Shown here: positions 1 to 9,409 of the stretch, one piece after another
Position numbering within the stretch: the first letter of the stretch is position 1
Layout: the number at the start of each line of letters is the position of its first letter
NCBI RefSeq assembly: GCF_000215745.1
Contig: NC_015663.1
Location: 3,906,001 to 3,970,000 of the forward strand
DNA length: 64,000 nucleotides
Reading direction: 5' to 3'
Source of the DNA: Klebsiella aerogenes KCTC 2190
GTDB lineage: Bacteria; Pseudomonadota; Gammaproteobacteria; Enterobacterales; Enterobacteriaceae
The notes under the pieces: generated by a model
What the model saw: only the letters and a program-made list of their open reading frames with translations
Databases searched by the model: none
Told to the model about the DNA's origin: nothing
Made by a program: the position numbers and the translations under genes

Positions 1-212
<212 letters not shown>

Positions 213-226
213 TAGCGCAACGCTCT

Positions 227-254
227 AAGCCGTCTCTGTTGAGACGGCTTTTTT
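227..254 (+). terminator. Rho-independent terminator of pntAB
   Basis: A perfect 10-bp stem (AAGCCGTCTC / GAGACGGCTT) with loop TGTT is followed by more T residues. It lies 15 bases after the pntB stop and reads on the plus strand. Confidence 0.9.
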
Positions 255-342
255 ATATAGACAGCGAAACCATGATTTGCTCATAAAGTGAACGGCGATG
301 GGTGTTATACTATGCCTGTTTTTTCACCACACTGAGGATATT

Positions 343-531
343 ATGGATACCGAGTTAACCCCCACGCAGATGGCCATCGAGTACCTGCGCCGCGATACCG
401 CTGTTATGACCCCCGCGCAGTACCTGAAGAAGCTCAAACTCCTCGAGCTCGAGTTTGCCGATCTGATGTCGCTTTCGTCGATGGAACTAAAAGAAGAGAT
501 CGACCTGGCCTGGCGTTTAGGTATCCACTAA
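343..531 (+). CDS. ydiH: YdiH family small protein
   Basis: A 62-residue soluble, Leu/Glu-rich protein resembling E. coli YdiH: TPTQMAIEYLRRD, then PAQYLKKLKLLELEFADL, SSMELKEEIDLAWRLG and a terminal IH. Its function is unknown to me. I moved the start from the upstream ATG at 298 to 343 because MDTELTP fits the family length and is preceded by GAGGATATT. In E. coli ydiH is elsewhere on the chromosome, so its place beside pntB and uspE reflects rearrangement of the terminus region. It is flanked by its own terminator at 569-595. Confidence 0.8.
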   Translation: MDTELTPTQMAIEYLRRDTAVMTPAQYLKKLKLLELEFADLMSLSSMELKEEIDLAWRLGIH

Positions 532-568
532 CGCATTCTCTAAGCTTGTTAAATTAGCGTTGATATCC

Positions 569-595
569 GGGGCCGTATGGCCCTTTTTCTTTTTT
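569..595 (+). terminator. Rho-independent terminator of ydiH
   Basis: GGGCC and GGCCC pair around GTAT, followed by TTTTTCTTTTTT. It lies 38 bases after the ydiH stop. Confidence 0.85.
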
Positions 596-606
596 AGCGG
601 GCCGAC

Positions 607-633
607 AAAAAAATCCCCCGACGGGCGGGGGAT
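607..633 (-). terminator. Rho-independent terminator of uspE
   Basis: ATCCCCC and GGGGGAT pair. On the minus strand the stem is followed by seven T residues (read as AAAAAAA at 607-613). It lies about 34 bases past the uspE stop and faces the ydiH terminator, so the two convergent units are insulated. Confidence 0.9.
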
Positions 634-666
634 GTTAGATATAATTTCAAACCTCATGAGACGCCG

Positions 667-1617
667 TTAGTCGTCGTCTTCATCGTCCAGTTCAACCGGG
701 GTTTGATAAGCTTCCGGTTTCAGTACCAGTAGGTCGCAGCGCAGGTGGTCGATAACCTGTTCCGCGGTATTGCCGAGAAACGCGGCAGAAATACCGGTGC
801 GGCCAACGGTGCCCAGCACCACAATCCCGGCCTGCAGATGTTCAGCTAAATCAGGGATAACCTCTTCCGGCAGCCCTTTCTCTACGTGGGTGCGGTTTTC
901 ATCGATGCTGAACTTCTGGCGCAGCGCTTTCATAGCCAGCAGATGCTGGCCGCGAATCGCATCGTTATAGATGCTCGGGTCAAAATCAGGTAATTCAATG
1001 GCGATGTTGATAGGCGTCACCGGATAGGCGCCAACCAGATGTACTTCGGTATGGTTAACCTGATCGGCGAGGGCGATAGTCTCCCGCACCAGTTTTTCAT
1101 TGAGGGCGTTGTGATAGTTCTCTTCACTGGCCAGATTAACCGCTACCAGCGCTTTACCTCCTTCCGGCCACGGTTGATCTTTAACCATCCATACCGGGCA
1201 TGGACATTTGCGCAGCAGGTGCCAGTCGGTCGGGGTGAAGATGACTGCTTCGAGTTTGTCGTGCTGATGGGCCATTTTCAGCAGCAGGTCGTGTTTATCG
1301 CTGATGATTTCCTGAATGATGGCTTCAAAGGGGCGGTTGTGCCACACCACTTTGATATCGATTGGCACCCCGGATTCAATGTAAAACTTGGCCTGTTCAC
1401 GGATCCAGGCGCTGCGTTGGCTAATCACGCCCTGGCGCATCGCCGTGCGCTCGTCGGGCGACAGCAGGGTGGTCATTTCATAGGAAAAATCATAGATCGG
1501 CAAAAAGGCTTTGATGCGTCCACCAATCCGTTGGTGCAGATACACCGCGCGCCGTAATGCAGGCTGGTCGTCCTGGTTAGGGTCGATTACTACCAGCATG
1601 TTCTGATACTTCGCCAT
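667..1617 (-). CDS. uspE: Universal stress protein UspE
   Basis: A 316-residue tandem universal stress protein, the usual UspE length. Two Usp domains are visible: about 1-150, starting [20 protein letters not shown], and about 155-305, ending with the nucleotide-binding-type glycine motif [20 protein letters not shown]. It ends in an acidic tail (DDEDDD). The family acts in the cytoplasm in stress resistance, motility and adhesion; the biochemical role of UspE is poorly defined. It lies downstream of fnr on the same strand with a 151-base gap, as in E. coli, so it may be partly read through from fnr. Confidence 0.95.
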   Translation of the reverse strand: MAKYQNMLVVIDPNQDDQPALRRAVYLHQRIGGRIKAFLPIYDFSYEMTTLLSPDERTAMRQGVISQRSAWIREQAKFYIESGVPIDIKVVWHNRPFEAIIQEIISDKHDLLLKMAHQHDKLEAVIFTPTDWHLLRKCPCPVWMVKDQPWPEGGKALVAVNLASEENYHNALNEKLVRETIALADQVNHTEVHLVGAYPVTPINIAIELPDFDPSIYNDAIRGQHLLAMKALRQKFSIDENRTHVEKGLPEEVIPDLAEHLQAGIVVLGTVGRTGISAAFLGNTAEQVIDHLRCDLLVLKPEAYQTPVELDDEDDD

Positions 1618-1768
1618 ACAGGGTCTCCTTACAGCTGTAGCTACAGTCAGTCATTAAAAAGATAACCTATATGGATGAATTGAAACAGGGGATGACCCTG
1701 GCCAGATCAACAAATTAGAAAAAAATGTCGATCCGGCACAAGGTAGAAGAAAGTATAGCGGAGATAAA

Positions 1769-2521
1769 TCAGGCGACGTTGCGCGCCTGGCCTGCCAGTT
1801 GCGCCAGCAGATCGCTGTTTTCGATGGTGATATATTTCCCTTTCACCGCCAGCATACCGCTTTTCTGGAAACGACCGAGCAGGCGGCTAATGGTTTCTAC
1901 CGTCAGGCCCAGATAGTTGCCGATGTCGCCACGCGTCATGGTCAGGCGGAACTCACGCGGTGAGAAGCCGCGCTGCGCGAAACGGCGGGACAGGTTGTAG
2001 ATAAAGGCCGCCAGCCGTTCTTCTGCGTTCTTTTTGGAAAGCAGCAGGATCATGTCCTGATCGCCTTTGATCTCGCCGCTCATCAGGCGCATCATCTGCT
2101 GACGCAGGTTCGGCATTTTACCGGAAAGATCATCCAGCGTTTCGAACGGAATTTCACAAACCATTGAGGTTTCCAGCGCCTGCGCAAAGCTTGGGTGCAG
2201 GGCGGTGCCAATGGCGTCAAAACCGACCAAATCACCCGCCAGGTGGAAGCCGGTAATCTGCTCATCGCCTTGTTCGGTGATGGTGTAGCTTTTGATGGTC
2301 CCTGAACGGATAGCGTACAGCGACTTCAGCTCATCACCCGCTTTGAACAGGGTTTGCCCTTTCTGAATAGGCTTCTTACGCTCGATGATATTATCAAGCT
2401 GATCCAGCTCATGTTCGTTCAAAGTAAAGGGGATGCAGAGCTGGCTAATGCTGCAATCCTGACAATGGATTGCACAACCACCAGACTGAATGCGTCGTAT
2501 AATTCGCTTTTCCGGGATCAT
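1769..2521 (-). CDS. fnr: FNR, oxygen-sensing global transcriptional regulator
   Basis: 250 residues, essentially identical to E. coli FNR. Cysteines C20, C23 and C29 (in [16 protein letters not shown]) and a central cysteine in SMVCEIPF are the four ligands of the oxygen-labile [4Fe-4S] cluster. A cyclic-nucleotide-type beta roll precedes the dimerisation helix. The C-terminal helix-turn-helix with recognition helix [11 protein letters not shown] binds TTGAT-N4-ATCAA. Start chosen at MIPEKRII (2521), four codons inside the longest ORF, by homology. Under anoxia it activates respiratory and fermentative genes; likely targets in this window are fnr itself and the fumarate module. Confidence 0.98.
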   Translation of the reverse strand: MIPEKRIIRRIQSGGCAIHCQDCSISQLCIPFTLNEHELDQLDNIIERKKPIQKGQTLFKAGDELKSLYAIRSGTIKSYTITEQGDEQITGFHLAGDLVGFDAIGTALHPSFAQALETSMVCEIPFETLDDLSGKMPNLRQQMMRLMSGEIKGDQDMILLLSKKNAEERLAAFIYNLSRRFAQRGFSPREFRLTMTRGDIGNYLGLTVETISRLLGRFQKSGMLAVKGKYITIENSDLLAQLAGQARNVA

Positions 2522-2540
2522 ATGTCTGCTCAAGCTTTAA

Positions 2541-2554
2541 TTGATATTGGTCAA
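2541..2554 (-). promoter_or_regulatory. FNR box in the fnr promoter (autoregulation)
   Basis: On the minus strand the site reads TTGACCAATATCAA, one mismatch from TTGAT-N4-ATCAA. It lies 20-33 bases upstream of the fnr start. E. coli fnr has an equivalent site through which FNR represses itself anaerobically, so the same is inferred here. Confidence 0.8.
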
Positions 2555-2715
2555 TTTTAACATCTTTTTGAGGAGCAAGTAAGTCTCGAAACCCGGAAAG
2601 ACGCAATATTAGAAGGGGAAATATACCTTTCACCCTATCTCTTTGATAACAAGAAATTTATTAAGCGATCAATTATTGTAAAGTTACCTGTAATTTCCAA
2701 AAAAGGCATTATCTG

Positions 2716-3231
2716 TTAAAGCAGCAAATAGCCTTCATGGCGCAATAACCACTCTTTGCGCTGTACGCCCCCGGCGTAGCCGGTCATGGTGCCGTTACGG
2801 CCAATCACCCGATGGCAGGGAACCACAATGCTGACCGGATTGGAACCGTTTGCCGCGCCGACCGCACGGGCCGCGCCTGGGCGGCCGAGAGCCTCGGCTA
2901 ACTGACCGTAGTGCATGACTTGCCCGCAGGGAATCGTGCGCAGCGCTTGCCAGACCTGACGTTGAAACGGCGTCCCGCCGGTGGCGGTCGGCAGGGTATC
3001 GATAATTGCGAGATCGCCATCGAAGTATTGCCGCAGCTTCGCGCTCAGCCCGCCCGGATCGCGCGCATCAAGACGTTCATAACCCTCATGGCGGTAGTGG
3101 ATGTCGAGCAGTTGCTCCATACGGTCACGGTGCTGATCCCACTCCACGGCGCGCAGGTTAAATTGTTCATCGCAAATGACCCACAACGGCCCCAGCGGGG
3201 TATCGATTTTATCTTGCAGTAGCGTCAGCAT
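2716..3231 (-). CDS. ogt: Methylated-DNA--[protein]-cysteine S-methyltransferase Ogt
   Basis: A 171-residue suicide repair enzyme that moves the methyl group from O6-methylguanine or O4-methylthymine to its own cysteine. The active site VVPCHRVIG is intact. The helix-turn-helix and arginine-finger region ([16 protein letters not shown]) and the C-terminal [16 protein letters not shown] are as in E. coli Ogt. Start set at MLTLLQDK (3231): the longer ORF adds 29 residues absent from the family. It lies upstream of fnr on the same strand, with about 190 bases between. Confidence 0.96.
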   Translation of the reverse strand: MLTLLQDKIDTPLGPLWVICDEQFNLRAVEWDQHRDRMEQLLDIHYRHEGYERLDARDPGGLSAKLRQYFDGDLAIIDTLPTATGGTPFQRQVWQALRTIPCGQVMHYGQLAEALGRPGAARAVGAANGSNPVSIVVPCHRVIGRNGTMTGYAGGVQRKEWLLRHEGYLLL

Positions 3232-3479
3232 CGGTCTTCCTTCTACGAGGTTATTTCGGCAAGAGCACACCATATCATGACGTGCGCTCTGCCAACTATA
3301 CCTCCGAAAGGTCAGCAAATAATGAAAGGCTGTACTATTAATTTATAAATACGAATCGCAGTCATTTAAATTCCGTCATTCGATTGCCCAATCGCAAATT
3401 GCCGGAATAAAGGGACGGGGAGCAATGTTTATTTTTGCATTAACTAGCAGGCGCGGCAGAAAGAGCATTTTGCTACCTT

Positions 3480-3661
3480 TGTCTGGCGGCGAATTCCCCT
3501 GTGCGGAGGAGCGTTCAGTTCAAATCTCTATGCAGTTTGTCATACGCACGCGAATTAGCGTGAACTGGCTAATTCACCGGGAGGCACCCGGCGTCGCAGA
3601 TAAATATACAGGCATTCCTTGAGTCAATTATTTTTCCAGCGCTTTGGCGCTGGTTTTTTTT
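3480..3661 (+). ncRNA. Candidate structured leader or small RNA ending in a terminator
   Basis: Within the 450-base ogt-abgT gap there is a run of RNA-like structure on the plus strand. An 8-bp perfect hairpin (GAATTAGC at 3552-3559 with GCTAATTC at 3568-3575) is directly followed by a second one (CCGGG 3577-3581 with CCCGG 3587-3591, loop AGGCA). A strong rho-independent terminator closes it at 3636-3661. A 30-codon frame (ATG 3530 to TGA 3622) runs through the structures and stops just before the terminator. A small membrane-protein gene starts 22 bases after the T-run. This suggests either an attenuated leader for that gene or a stand-alone small RNA. I do not recognise an Rfam family. The 5' end is a guess. 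Confidence 0.45.
3636..3661 (+). terminator. Rho-independent terminator upstream of small membrane ORF
   Basis: Perfect stem CCAGCGC / GCGCTGG with loop TTTG, followed by eight T residues. It sits upstream, not downstream, of the only small gene on this strand, so it would either end a leader RNA or end a separate small RNA. Confidence 0.85.
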
Positions 3662-3682
3662 AACCAACAGAAAGGTGGCGAT

Positions 3683-3802
3683 ATGCAATACATATTAACG
3701 GGAGTTGTTGTGTTGATTATCAGTGGGTTAGCTATCAATTTGCTGTCGTTGGCCATCGAAAGTCTGTGTAAAACGCTCCTGAACCGCACCACAATTCGTT
3801 AA
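3683..3802 (+). CDS. Small membrane protein, 39 residues, unrecognised
   Basis: ATG at 3683 is preceded by AAGGTGGCGAT, a good ribosome binding site. The product has one hydrophobic segment, about residues 3-27 (ILTGVVVLIISGLAINLLSL), followed by a short basic tail (CKTLLNRTTIR), the layout of single-span small membrane proteins with a cytoplasmic or periplasmic positive tail. Too short for routine ORF calling. It follows a terminator-ended leader and is convergent with abgT, ending 32 bases from the abgT stop. I do not recognise a named family. Confidence 0.6.
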   Translation: MQYILTGVVVLIISGLAINLLSLAIESLCKTLLNRTTIR

Positions 3803-3834
3803 CTCACGCAGGCCCTCCCTGGCCTGTCGCTGCG

Positions 3835-5360
3835 TTAGGGCAAACGCGGATAGATGCCGGGACCTATCGGCAGCCCGACAAGATACCAGCCCACCAGCAG
3901 CAGTAGCCAGACGGCTAAGAAAATGAGTGGGTAGGGTAATACCAGCGAATAGTAGGTGCCCAGTTTGGCATCGGGCCGGTAGCGCTGTAAAAAGCCGAGA
4001 AACAGCGGCACAAACGGCGATACCGGCGCGAGCGGCAGCACGGAAGAGTCAGCGATGCGGAACAGGATCTGCGCAAACGCCGGGTGAAAGCCCAGCAGCA
4101 TAAACATTGGTACAAAAATGGGCGCCAGAATCGACCAGATAGCCGAACCGCTGGCGATAAACATACACAAAAACGCCGACAGTAGCGCCAGGCCGACAAA
4201 CGCCGGCACCCCATTCATCCCGGCGCTCTCCAGCACATCGGTCAGACCAACGGCCATGAATTTCCCCATGTTGCTCCAGTTAAACATGGCGACAAACTGG
4301 GCCAGCGGGAAGACCATCACGATAAATCCGGCCATCTCCTTCATCGGCTCGATCATTAACTGCGGCAGGTCAGCCTGACGGCGAATTTTGCCGGTGGCGA
4401 TGCCGTAAGCTAAAGATACGACAAAGAAAAAAAGATAATCAGCGGCACAATGCCTTTAATAAAGGGCGAGGGCATCACGGTATGCTTGATGGGATCGCGC
4501 AGAATGCCGTTGTCCGGCACCACCATCAGCGCAATAACCGCCACAAACAACAGCGCCGCAATACCGGCAATGCGCAGCCCGAAGCGCTGTTCCGCCGTCA
4601 GCGTCTGTAGGGTTTCATCGCTCTTACCCTGCCACTTTCCTAACCGCGGCTCGACCAGTTTATCGGTAATCAATCCGCCGACCAGAGTAAGTACGATGAC
4701 TGAGGTAGCCATGAAGTACCAGTTGTCGATGACGCTAACATGCAGCGAGGCATCGAGCGTTTTCGCCGCTTCGGTACTGATACCGGAGAGCAATACGTCG
4801 GTGGTGACAATGAGTAAATTTGCCGTGAATCCGCAGCCAACGCCGGCAATTGCCGCCAGTAACCCCGCCACTGGATGACGACCGACGGCGAGAAACATCA
4901 ACGCCCCTAGCGGCGGCATAATGACCAGCGCCGCGTCGGAAGAGATATGGCTGAAAAAGGCGATAAATAGCACCATATAACTGGCGTAACGCGCGCTAAC
5001 GTGCGATGACATCTTGACCATCAGCGATGGCAGCAGGCCGACGCGTTCGGCAAAACCGGCGCCGAGCACCAGCGCCAGAATCGCCCCCAGCGGCGCGAAG
5101 CCGCTAAAGTTTTTAATCACGTTTGGCAGAAACCAGTGCAGCCCTTCCACGCTGAGCAGATTCTTTACCACCACTCGCGAACCGTCGGTGGGGTTCTGTA
5201 CGCCGACGTTTAGCGCCGACAAGATGGCGGTAGCGGCCATCAGCGCCACTATCAGATAGATAAACAGCAAAAATGGATGCGGAACCTTATTACCTATTTT
5301 CTCAACCCAGCCATACAGCTTACCGGTGGGGGAATGCGACGGTATGGATGACATACTCAT
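3835..5360 (-). pseudogene. abgT: p-Aminobenzoyl-glutamate transporter AbgT, frameshifted
   Basis: Two minus-strand frames together cover AbgT (about 508 residues). Residues 1-309 or so come from 4410-5360 (start MSMSSIPSHS). The rest, IEPMKEMAGFIVMVFPLAQF to GPGIYPRLP, is read in another frame ending at 3835. The break lies in an A-tract at 4427-4433 (T-tract on the coding strand): seven bases are present, and an eighth would restore PLIIFFFFVVSLAYGIATG as in the family. The intact protein is an inner-membrane AbgT-family importer of the folate breakdown product p-aminobenzoyl-glutamate. It is the last gene of abgABT. It could be a true null, a phase-variable tract or a base-calling error. 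Confidence 0.9.
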
Positions 5361-5476
5361 GGGCGTTCCTCAGTTGTCGTTGTTGTGTTGGTTGCGGCAT
5401 ACCTCATGGGTTGTCAGCTGTTATTTTTATTGGCGATTGCCATCACGCTGTACGTTATCCCAGAGGCTAATTTTTC

Positions 5477-6925
5477 TTATTGTAAAATTGATGGTACGAC
5501 GTCACGCGGGATCGGGCACTGGTATGGGCTTACCGCCAGTACCTGAGCCAGTTCCTGCTGGCTTGCTTCGAGCAACGACCTGTCGCTGAACAAACGAATC
5601 GCCGTTGCTCCCAGTATCTTACCCGCCAGCAGCATCCCTTTATGGGCGATGGAGGTTCTTCCCTGGCTTACCAGTTGCCAGCTGTGCAGCGGCGTACCGA
5701 TGGCGAAGCAGGGGCTAAAACACTGGGCCACCGGCGCTTTCCAGCTCACGTCGCCGACGTCGGTAGATCCGGCCAGCACGTTTTCCGTCGCCGCCCACGG
5801 CGCGACTTCATCGATCAGCACCGTGTCGTGATGGCGGCGGGCAAACGCTTTTCCTTCTTCACCGCTGGTGCCGGCAATATTCTTCAGGCTGTTCTGTATA
5901 TCGTTCACGCCGAGCGTGGCGCGAATATCCGCTGCGAAAGCGCGCTCTTCGTTACTCCATTGCGGCGTACCGTAATGACACACGGCCTGATACATTGCCG
6001 CTTCCAGCGTGCGATTGGGGAGATAGCTGGAACAGGCTTTTTCAAAACGACAGCTGACGCTGGTTTCGGTCATCAGCGCGGCACCCTGAGCAATTTTCTC
6101 AATACGGGCAAAGATTTGCTGCACGTCGGCCATTTCCGGAGCGCGAATCAAATACAGCACTTCAGCCTGCGCCTGCACCACGTTGGGCGACACGCCGCCG
6201 GTATCGGTAATGGCGTAGTGCACACGCGCTTTCTCGATAATATGCTCATTGAGGAAGTTACTGCCGGTGGTCATCAGCGTGACCGCGTCCAACGCGCTAC
6301 GCCCAAGATGCGGTGAGTTTGCCGCGTGGGCGGCGGTTCCGGTAAAGCGCCACGCCGCCTGAATATTGGCCAGCGTGCTGGTGCTGAACATCCCGGCCCA
6401 GGCTTCCGGATGCCAGGTGAGGGCGGCGTCGATATCATCGAATAGTCCCTCGCGCATCATGAAGGTTTTACCCGAGCCTCCTTCTTCACCCGGGCAACCA
6501 TAAAAGCGCAGGGTGCCCGAGCCGCCATGCTGCTGCAGCCACTGTTTCGCAGCGACAGCAGCGGCGAACGCTGCGGTGCCAAGTAGATTATGCCCACAGC
6601 CGTGGCCATTTTCCCCCGGCGTCGCGGATGTTGGTTCAGCACTGTGCGCCTGTTGGCTGAGTCCTGCCAGCGCATCAAACTCGCCGAGCAGGGCGATGAC
6701 TGGTTTACCCTCGCCAAAGCTGGCGATAAACGCATTGGGGATTCCACCAGCGTGACGGCTTAGTTGAAAACCTTCCGCTTCCAGCGCGTCGGCCAACCGC
6801 GCGGCGGACCAGAATTCCTGGAATCGGGTTTCCGGATGATCCCAGATATCATCGGCAATAGCGCAAAAATCGTCGCGTCGCGATTCAATGATGTCATCAA
6901 CAAATTGATAGATCTTTTCCATCAC
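5477..6925 (-). CDS. abgB: p-Aminobenzoyl-glutamate hydrolase subunit B
   Basis: 482-residue M20-family metallopeptidase-like subunit. Visible motifs are GHGCGHNLLGTAAF (metal-binding HGCGHN type), the dimerisation-domain stretch TAAHAANSPHLGRSALDAV, and the C-terminal GSTDVGDVSW. With AbgA it forms the cytoplasmic Mn-dependent enzyme that cleaves p-aminobenzoyl-glutamate to p-aminobenzoate and glutamate. Its ATG overlaps the abgA stop by four bases (ATGA), showing translational coupling. abgT follows 116 bases downstream. Length and motifs look intact, so loss of transport rather than hydrolysis is the expected defect of this operon. Confidence 0.94.
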   Translation of the reverse strand: MMEKIYQFVDDIIESRRDDFCAIADDIWDHPETRFQEFWSAARLADALEAEGFQLSRHAGGIPNAFIASFGEGKPVIALLGEFDALAGLSQQAHSAEPTSATPGENGHGCGHNLLGTAAFAAAVAAKQWLQQHGGSGTLRFYGCPGEEGGSGKTFMMREGLFDDIDAALTWHPEAWAGMFSTSTLANIQAAWRFTGTAAHAANSPHLGRSALDAVTLMTTGSNFLNEHIIEKARVHYAITDTGGVSPNVVQAQAEVLYLIRAPEMADVQQIFARIEKIAQGAALMTETSVSCRFEKACSSYLPNRTLEAAMYQAVCHYGTPQWSNEERAFAADIRATLGVNDIQNSLKNIAGTSGEEGKAFARRHHDTVLIDEVAPWAATENVLAGSTDVGDVSWKAPVAQCFSPCFAIGTPLHSWQLVSQGRTSIAHKGMLLAGKILGATAIRLFSDRSLLEASQQELAQVLAVSPYQCPIPRDVVPSILQ

Positions 6926-8232
6926 ACACCTCGCTGCCAGGGAAAGTTGAGCGCGATGCGCGCCAGCGTCTCGACCGCGATGGTCATGACCCCTTCGTCG
7001 AAATCAAATTTCTCATTGTGATGTCCGGCGCTCAGTTCAGTACCGAAAATCATGTATGAAGCCAGTCCGCCGCGCTCCTGTACCCGCGCCATCATCAAAG
7101 TGGCATCTTCGGATCCCGCCGGCGCAGCAATATGATCCACCGCCTCTATCACACCTGGCACCTGTGCTGCCTGTTCACGTAGGTATTGCACCCACGCTGG
7201 AGAAGGTGCGCTGGAGGTCGCCGCGCCCATGAGCCGTAGTTCATAGCGGGCTTCATACATCGCTGCGGCGCCGGCAATCACGTTTTGCGCCCGCTCAAAC
7301 ACATACTGGTTGATAGCTTCCGTCTCGCCGCGGGTTTCGACTTTTATCAGCGCGGAAGAAGGGACTACGTTGCGCCCGGTACCGGCCTGCATAACACCGA
7401 CGTTAACCCGCGAGGCGCCGGCGCTGTGCGGCGCGATGGCGTGCAGGGCGAGGGCGGCCTGCGCGGCGGCCAGTAGCGCGTTGCGCCCATCTTCCGGTTT
7501 GCCGCCGGCGTGAGCGGCGACTCCCTCGAATTGCACGTCGAATTTGGTGGTCGCCATAAAGTTGTCACCACCGCAGACCACGGTGCCGCTGGGGACGCCG
7601 GTGCCGATATGAATGGCGGTGAAGTAGTCCACGTTATCGAGCACGCCTGCCGCCACCATCGCGCGCGCGCCGCGGGTGCCTTCTTCGGCAGGCTGGAAAA
7701 TCAGCTTGATGATCCCGTTGAGCCGATCGGCATACTGCTGTAGCACATGCGCTAAACCCAGCCCAATGGCGGTATGGCCGTCATGACCGCAGGCGTGCAT
7801 CATTCCGGCGTTGCAGGAGGCGAAACCTGCGCGATGCGGGCGATGGCAATCGTCGTGTTGTTCGTTAAGATCGAGCGCGTCCATATCGACACGAAACGCC
7901 AGCGTCGGGCCGGGGCGGCCTGTGTCCAGGGTGGCGACGACGCCGGCGAATCCGCCTTCAAAAGCCGGTAGCCAACGTTCCGGCGCTCCCTGTTCGCGGG
8001 CGCGCTGGAATGCCTGTGCCAGGGTGGCGTCGTCGGGCAGCCCCATTCGGCTGTCGGCATCGATAACGTCGCGCCCGAGCGCCAGTTGATAACCGAGTCC
8101 GTCTAAGATCTCGGCAACCTTGCTGGCGGTACGAAATTCCAGCCATCCGGACTCCGCGTGCAGGTGAAAATCACGACGCCATTGCGTCATTTCCGGCGCC
8201 AGTTGGCTGATGAATTCATGAAGTTGCGGCAT
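6922..8232 (-). CDS. abgA: p-Aminobenzoyl-glutamate hydrolase subunit A
   Basis: 436-residue M20-family subunit, the partner of AbgB. It shows the zinc/manganese-site motif MMHACGHDGHTAI, the acidic FQPAEEGTRGAR motif containing the catalytic-type glutamates, the lid-domain GVAAHAGGKPEDGRNALLAA, and a terminal GHHNEKFDFDE. I chose MPQLHEFI (8232) over the longer MTGRV start because it matches the E. coli length and N-terminus. First gene of the abg operon and divergent from the LysR-type regulator abgR, which probably controls it. Confidence 0.95.
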   Translation of the reverse strand: MPQLHEFISQLAPEMTQWRRDFHLHAESGWLEFRTASKVAEILDGLGYQLALGRDVIDADSRMGLPDDATLAQAFQRAREQGAPERWLPAFEGGFAGVVATLDTGRPGPTLAFRVDMDALDLNEQHDDCHRPHRAGFASCNAGMMHACGHDGHTAIGLGLAHVLQQYADRLNGIIKLIFQPAEEGTRGARAMVAAGVLDNVDYFTAIHIGTGVPSGTVVCGGDNFMATTKFDVQFEGVAAHAGGKPEDGRNALLAAAQAALALHAIAPHSAGASRVNVGVMQAGTGRNVVPSSALIKVETRGETEAINQYVFERAQNVIAGAAAMYEARYELRLMGAATSSAPSPAWVQYLREQAAQVPGVIEAVDHIAAPAGSEDATLMMARVQERGGLASYMIFGTELSAGHHNEKFDFDEGVMTIAVETLARIALNFPWQRGV

Positions 8233-8257
8233 AACCCTTCCTGTCATATTAAAAAAG

Positions 8258-8273
8258 TGTGACGGCGTTCACG
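8258..8273. promoter_or_regulatory. Possible CRP-like site between abgA and abgR
   Basis: TGTGACGGCGTTCACG fits TGTGA-N6-TCACA with one mismatch. It lies only 26-41 bases before the abgA start, an unusual place for CRP activation, so it may be a chance match, a repressor-type site or part of an AbgR operator. Confidence 0.3.
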
Positions 8274-8398
8274 AAGTGATAGCTTTTGCTTATCACATAC
8301 GCCTTTCATGCAATCTCACCCTTAACCTGCCACAGCATGTTCGATTACAGTAGATGTCATTTTCTTCTGTCTGATAAACAATGGTTATCATCTAAAGC

Positions 8399-9307
8399 AT
8401 GTCATTTCAGATTAAATTTCATCAAATTCGCGCTTTCGTTGAGGTTGCCCGCGAGGGGAGTATTCGCGGCGCCAGCCGGGCGCTGGCGATCTCGCAGCCT
8501 GCGTTGACCAAGGCGATTAAAGAGCTGGAAGAGGGGCTTTCCGCCCAACTGTTTGTCCGCCGCAGCCAGGGGGTGGCGCTGACGGAAAACGGCGAAAGTT
8601 TTTACCAACATGCGAGCCTGATCCTTGAAGAGCTGCGGGCGGCGCAGGATGAACTGCTGCAGCGTCAGGGCGAGCAGGCCGGGCAGATTAATATTGGTCT
8701 CGGCGCCAGCGTCGCCCGTTCGCTGATGCCATCGGTGATCTGCCGCTTTCATCAGCAGCATCCGTTGGTGAAGGTGCGGATCATGGAAGGGCAACTCCTG
8801 GCGATGATTAATGAGCTGCGTCAGGGTGAGCTTGATTTCACTATCAACACCTACTATCCCGGTCCGTACGATCATGAATTCAGCTTTGAAAAACTGTTTG
8901 AGAAACCGTTCGCGGTATTCGCCCGCGCCGGACATCCGGCTGCGCGCGCCACTTCTCTCGCTGAATTGCTCGATCACCACTGGACGATGCCAACGCCGCG
9001 CGGCAGCTACTTTAAACAACTGCAGGAGATGTTTAACCAGGCCGGGCTGGCGCCCAAGGTCGATATCGTGTGTGAAACCTTCTCTTCGTGCATCAGTCTG
9101 GTGGTGAAGAGCGATTTCCTCAGCATTCTGCCGGTAGAGCTCGGAAACGATCCGATGATGGCGGATAAACTGGTGATGATCCCGATACGTGAAACGTTGC
9201 CCAGGGCAACCTACTACCTGATCCAGCGGCGCGATACGCGACCAACGCCGTTAACGGCTTCGTTAATCACCTTGTTTCGTCGTCAAAGCCGTCAATTGTT
9301 TCCTTAA
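8399..9307 (+). CDS. abgR: LysR-type regulator AbgR
   Basis: 302 residues. The N-terminal winged helix-turn-helix reads FHQIRAFVEVAREGSIRGAS followed by ALAISQPALTKAIKELEE, and the substrate-binding domain starts near residue 90 (INIGLGASVARSLMPSVICR). Divergent from abgA with a 166-base intergenic region, the usual geometry for a LysR regulator and its target operon. The inducer is not known from sequence; by position it is likely p-aminobenzoyl-glutamate or a product. Followed by smrA as in E. coli. Confidence 0.92.
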   Translation: MSFQIKFHQIRAFVEVAREGSIRGASRALAISQPALTKAIKELEEGLSAQLFVRRSQGVALTENGESFYQHASLILEELRAAQDELLQRQGEQAGQINIGLGASVARSLMPSVICRFHQQHPLVKVRIMEGQLLAMINELRQGELDFTINTYYPGPYDHEFSFEKLFEKPFAVFARAGHPAARATSLAELLDHHWTMPTPRGSYFKQLQEMFNQAGLAPKVDIVCETFSSCISLVVKSDFLSILPVELGNDPMMADKLVMIPIRETLPRATYYLIQRRDTRPTPLTASLITLFRRQSRQLFP

Positions 9308-9409
9308 AAATCCTGCGTGGGGCTATTTGCCGGCAGTGGCGGCTAAACGCGTTGAGGGGGAGGCGCGAGGCGGCTATAGTAGCAGGCGATAGCCGCTGGA
9401 GGAGAGACC

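Noticed and set aside
3425..3622. 65-codon frame upstream of the small membrane ORF
   Set aside because: Begins without a ribosome site and runs through RNA-like hairpins; only its inner 30-codon part is kept as a possible leader peptide.
3835..5360. abgT treated as two separate genes
   Set aside because: Both frames are consecutive parts of one known protein, joined by adding one base in an A-tract.
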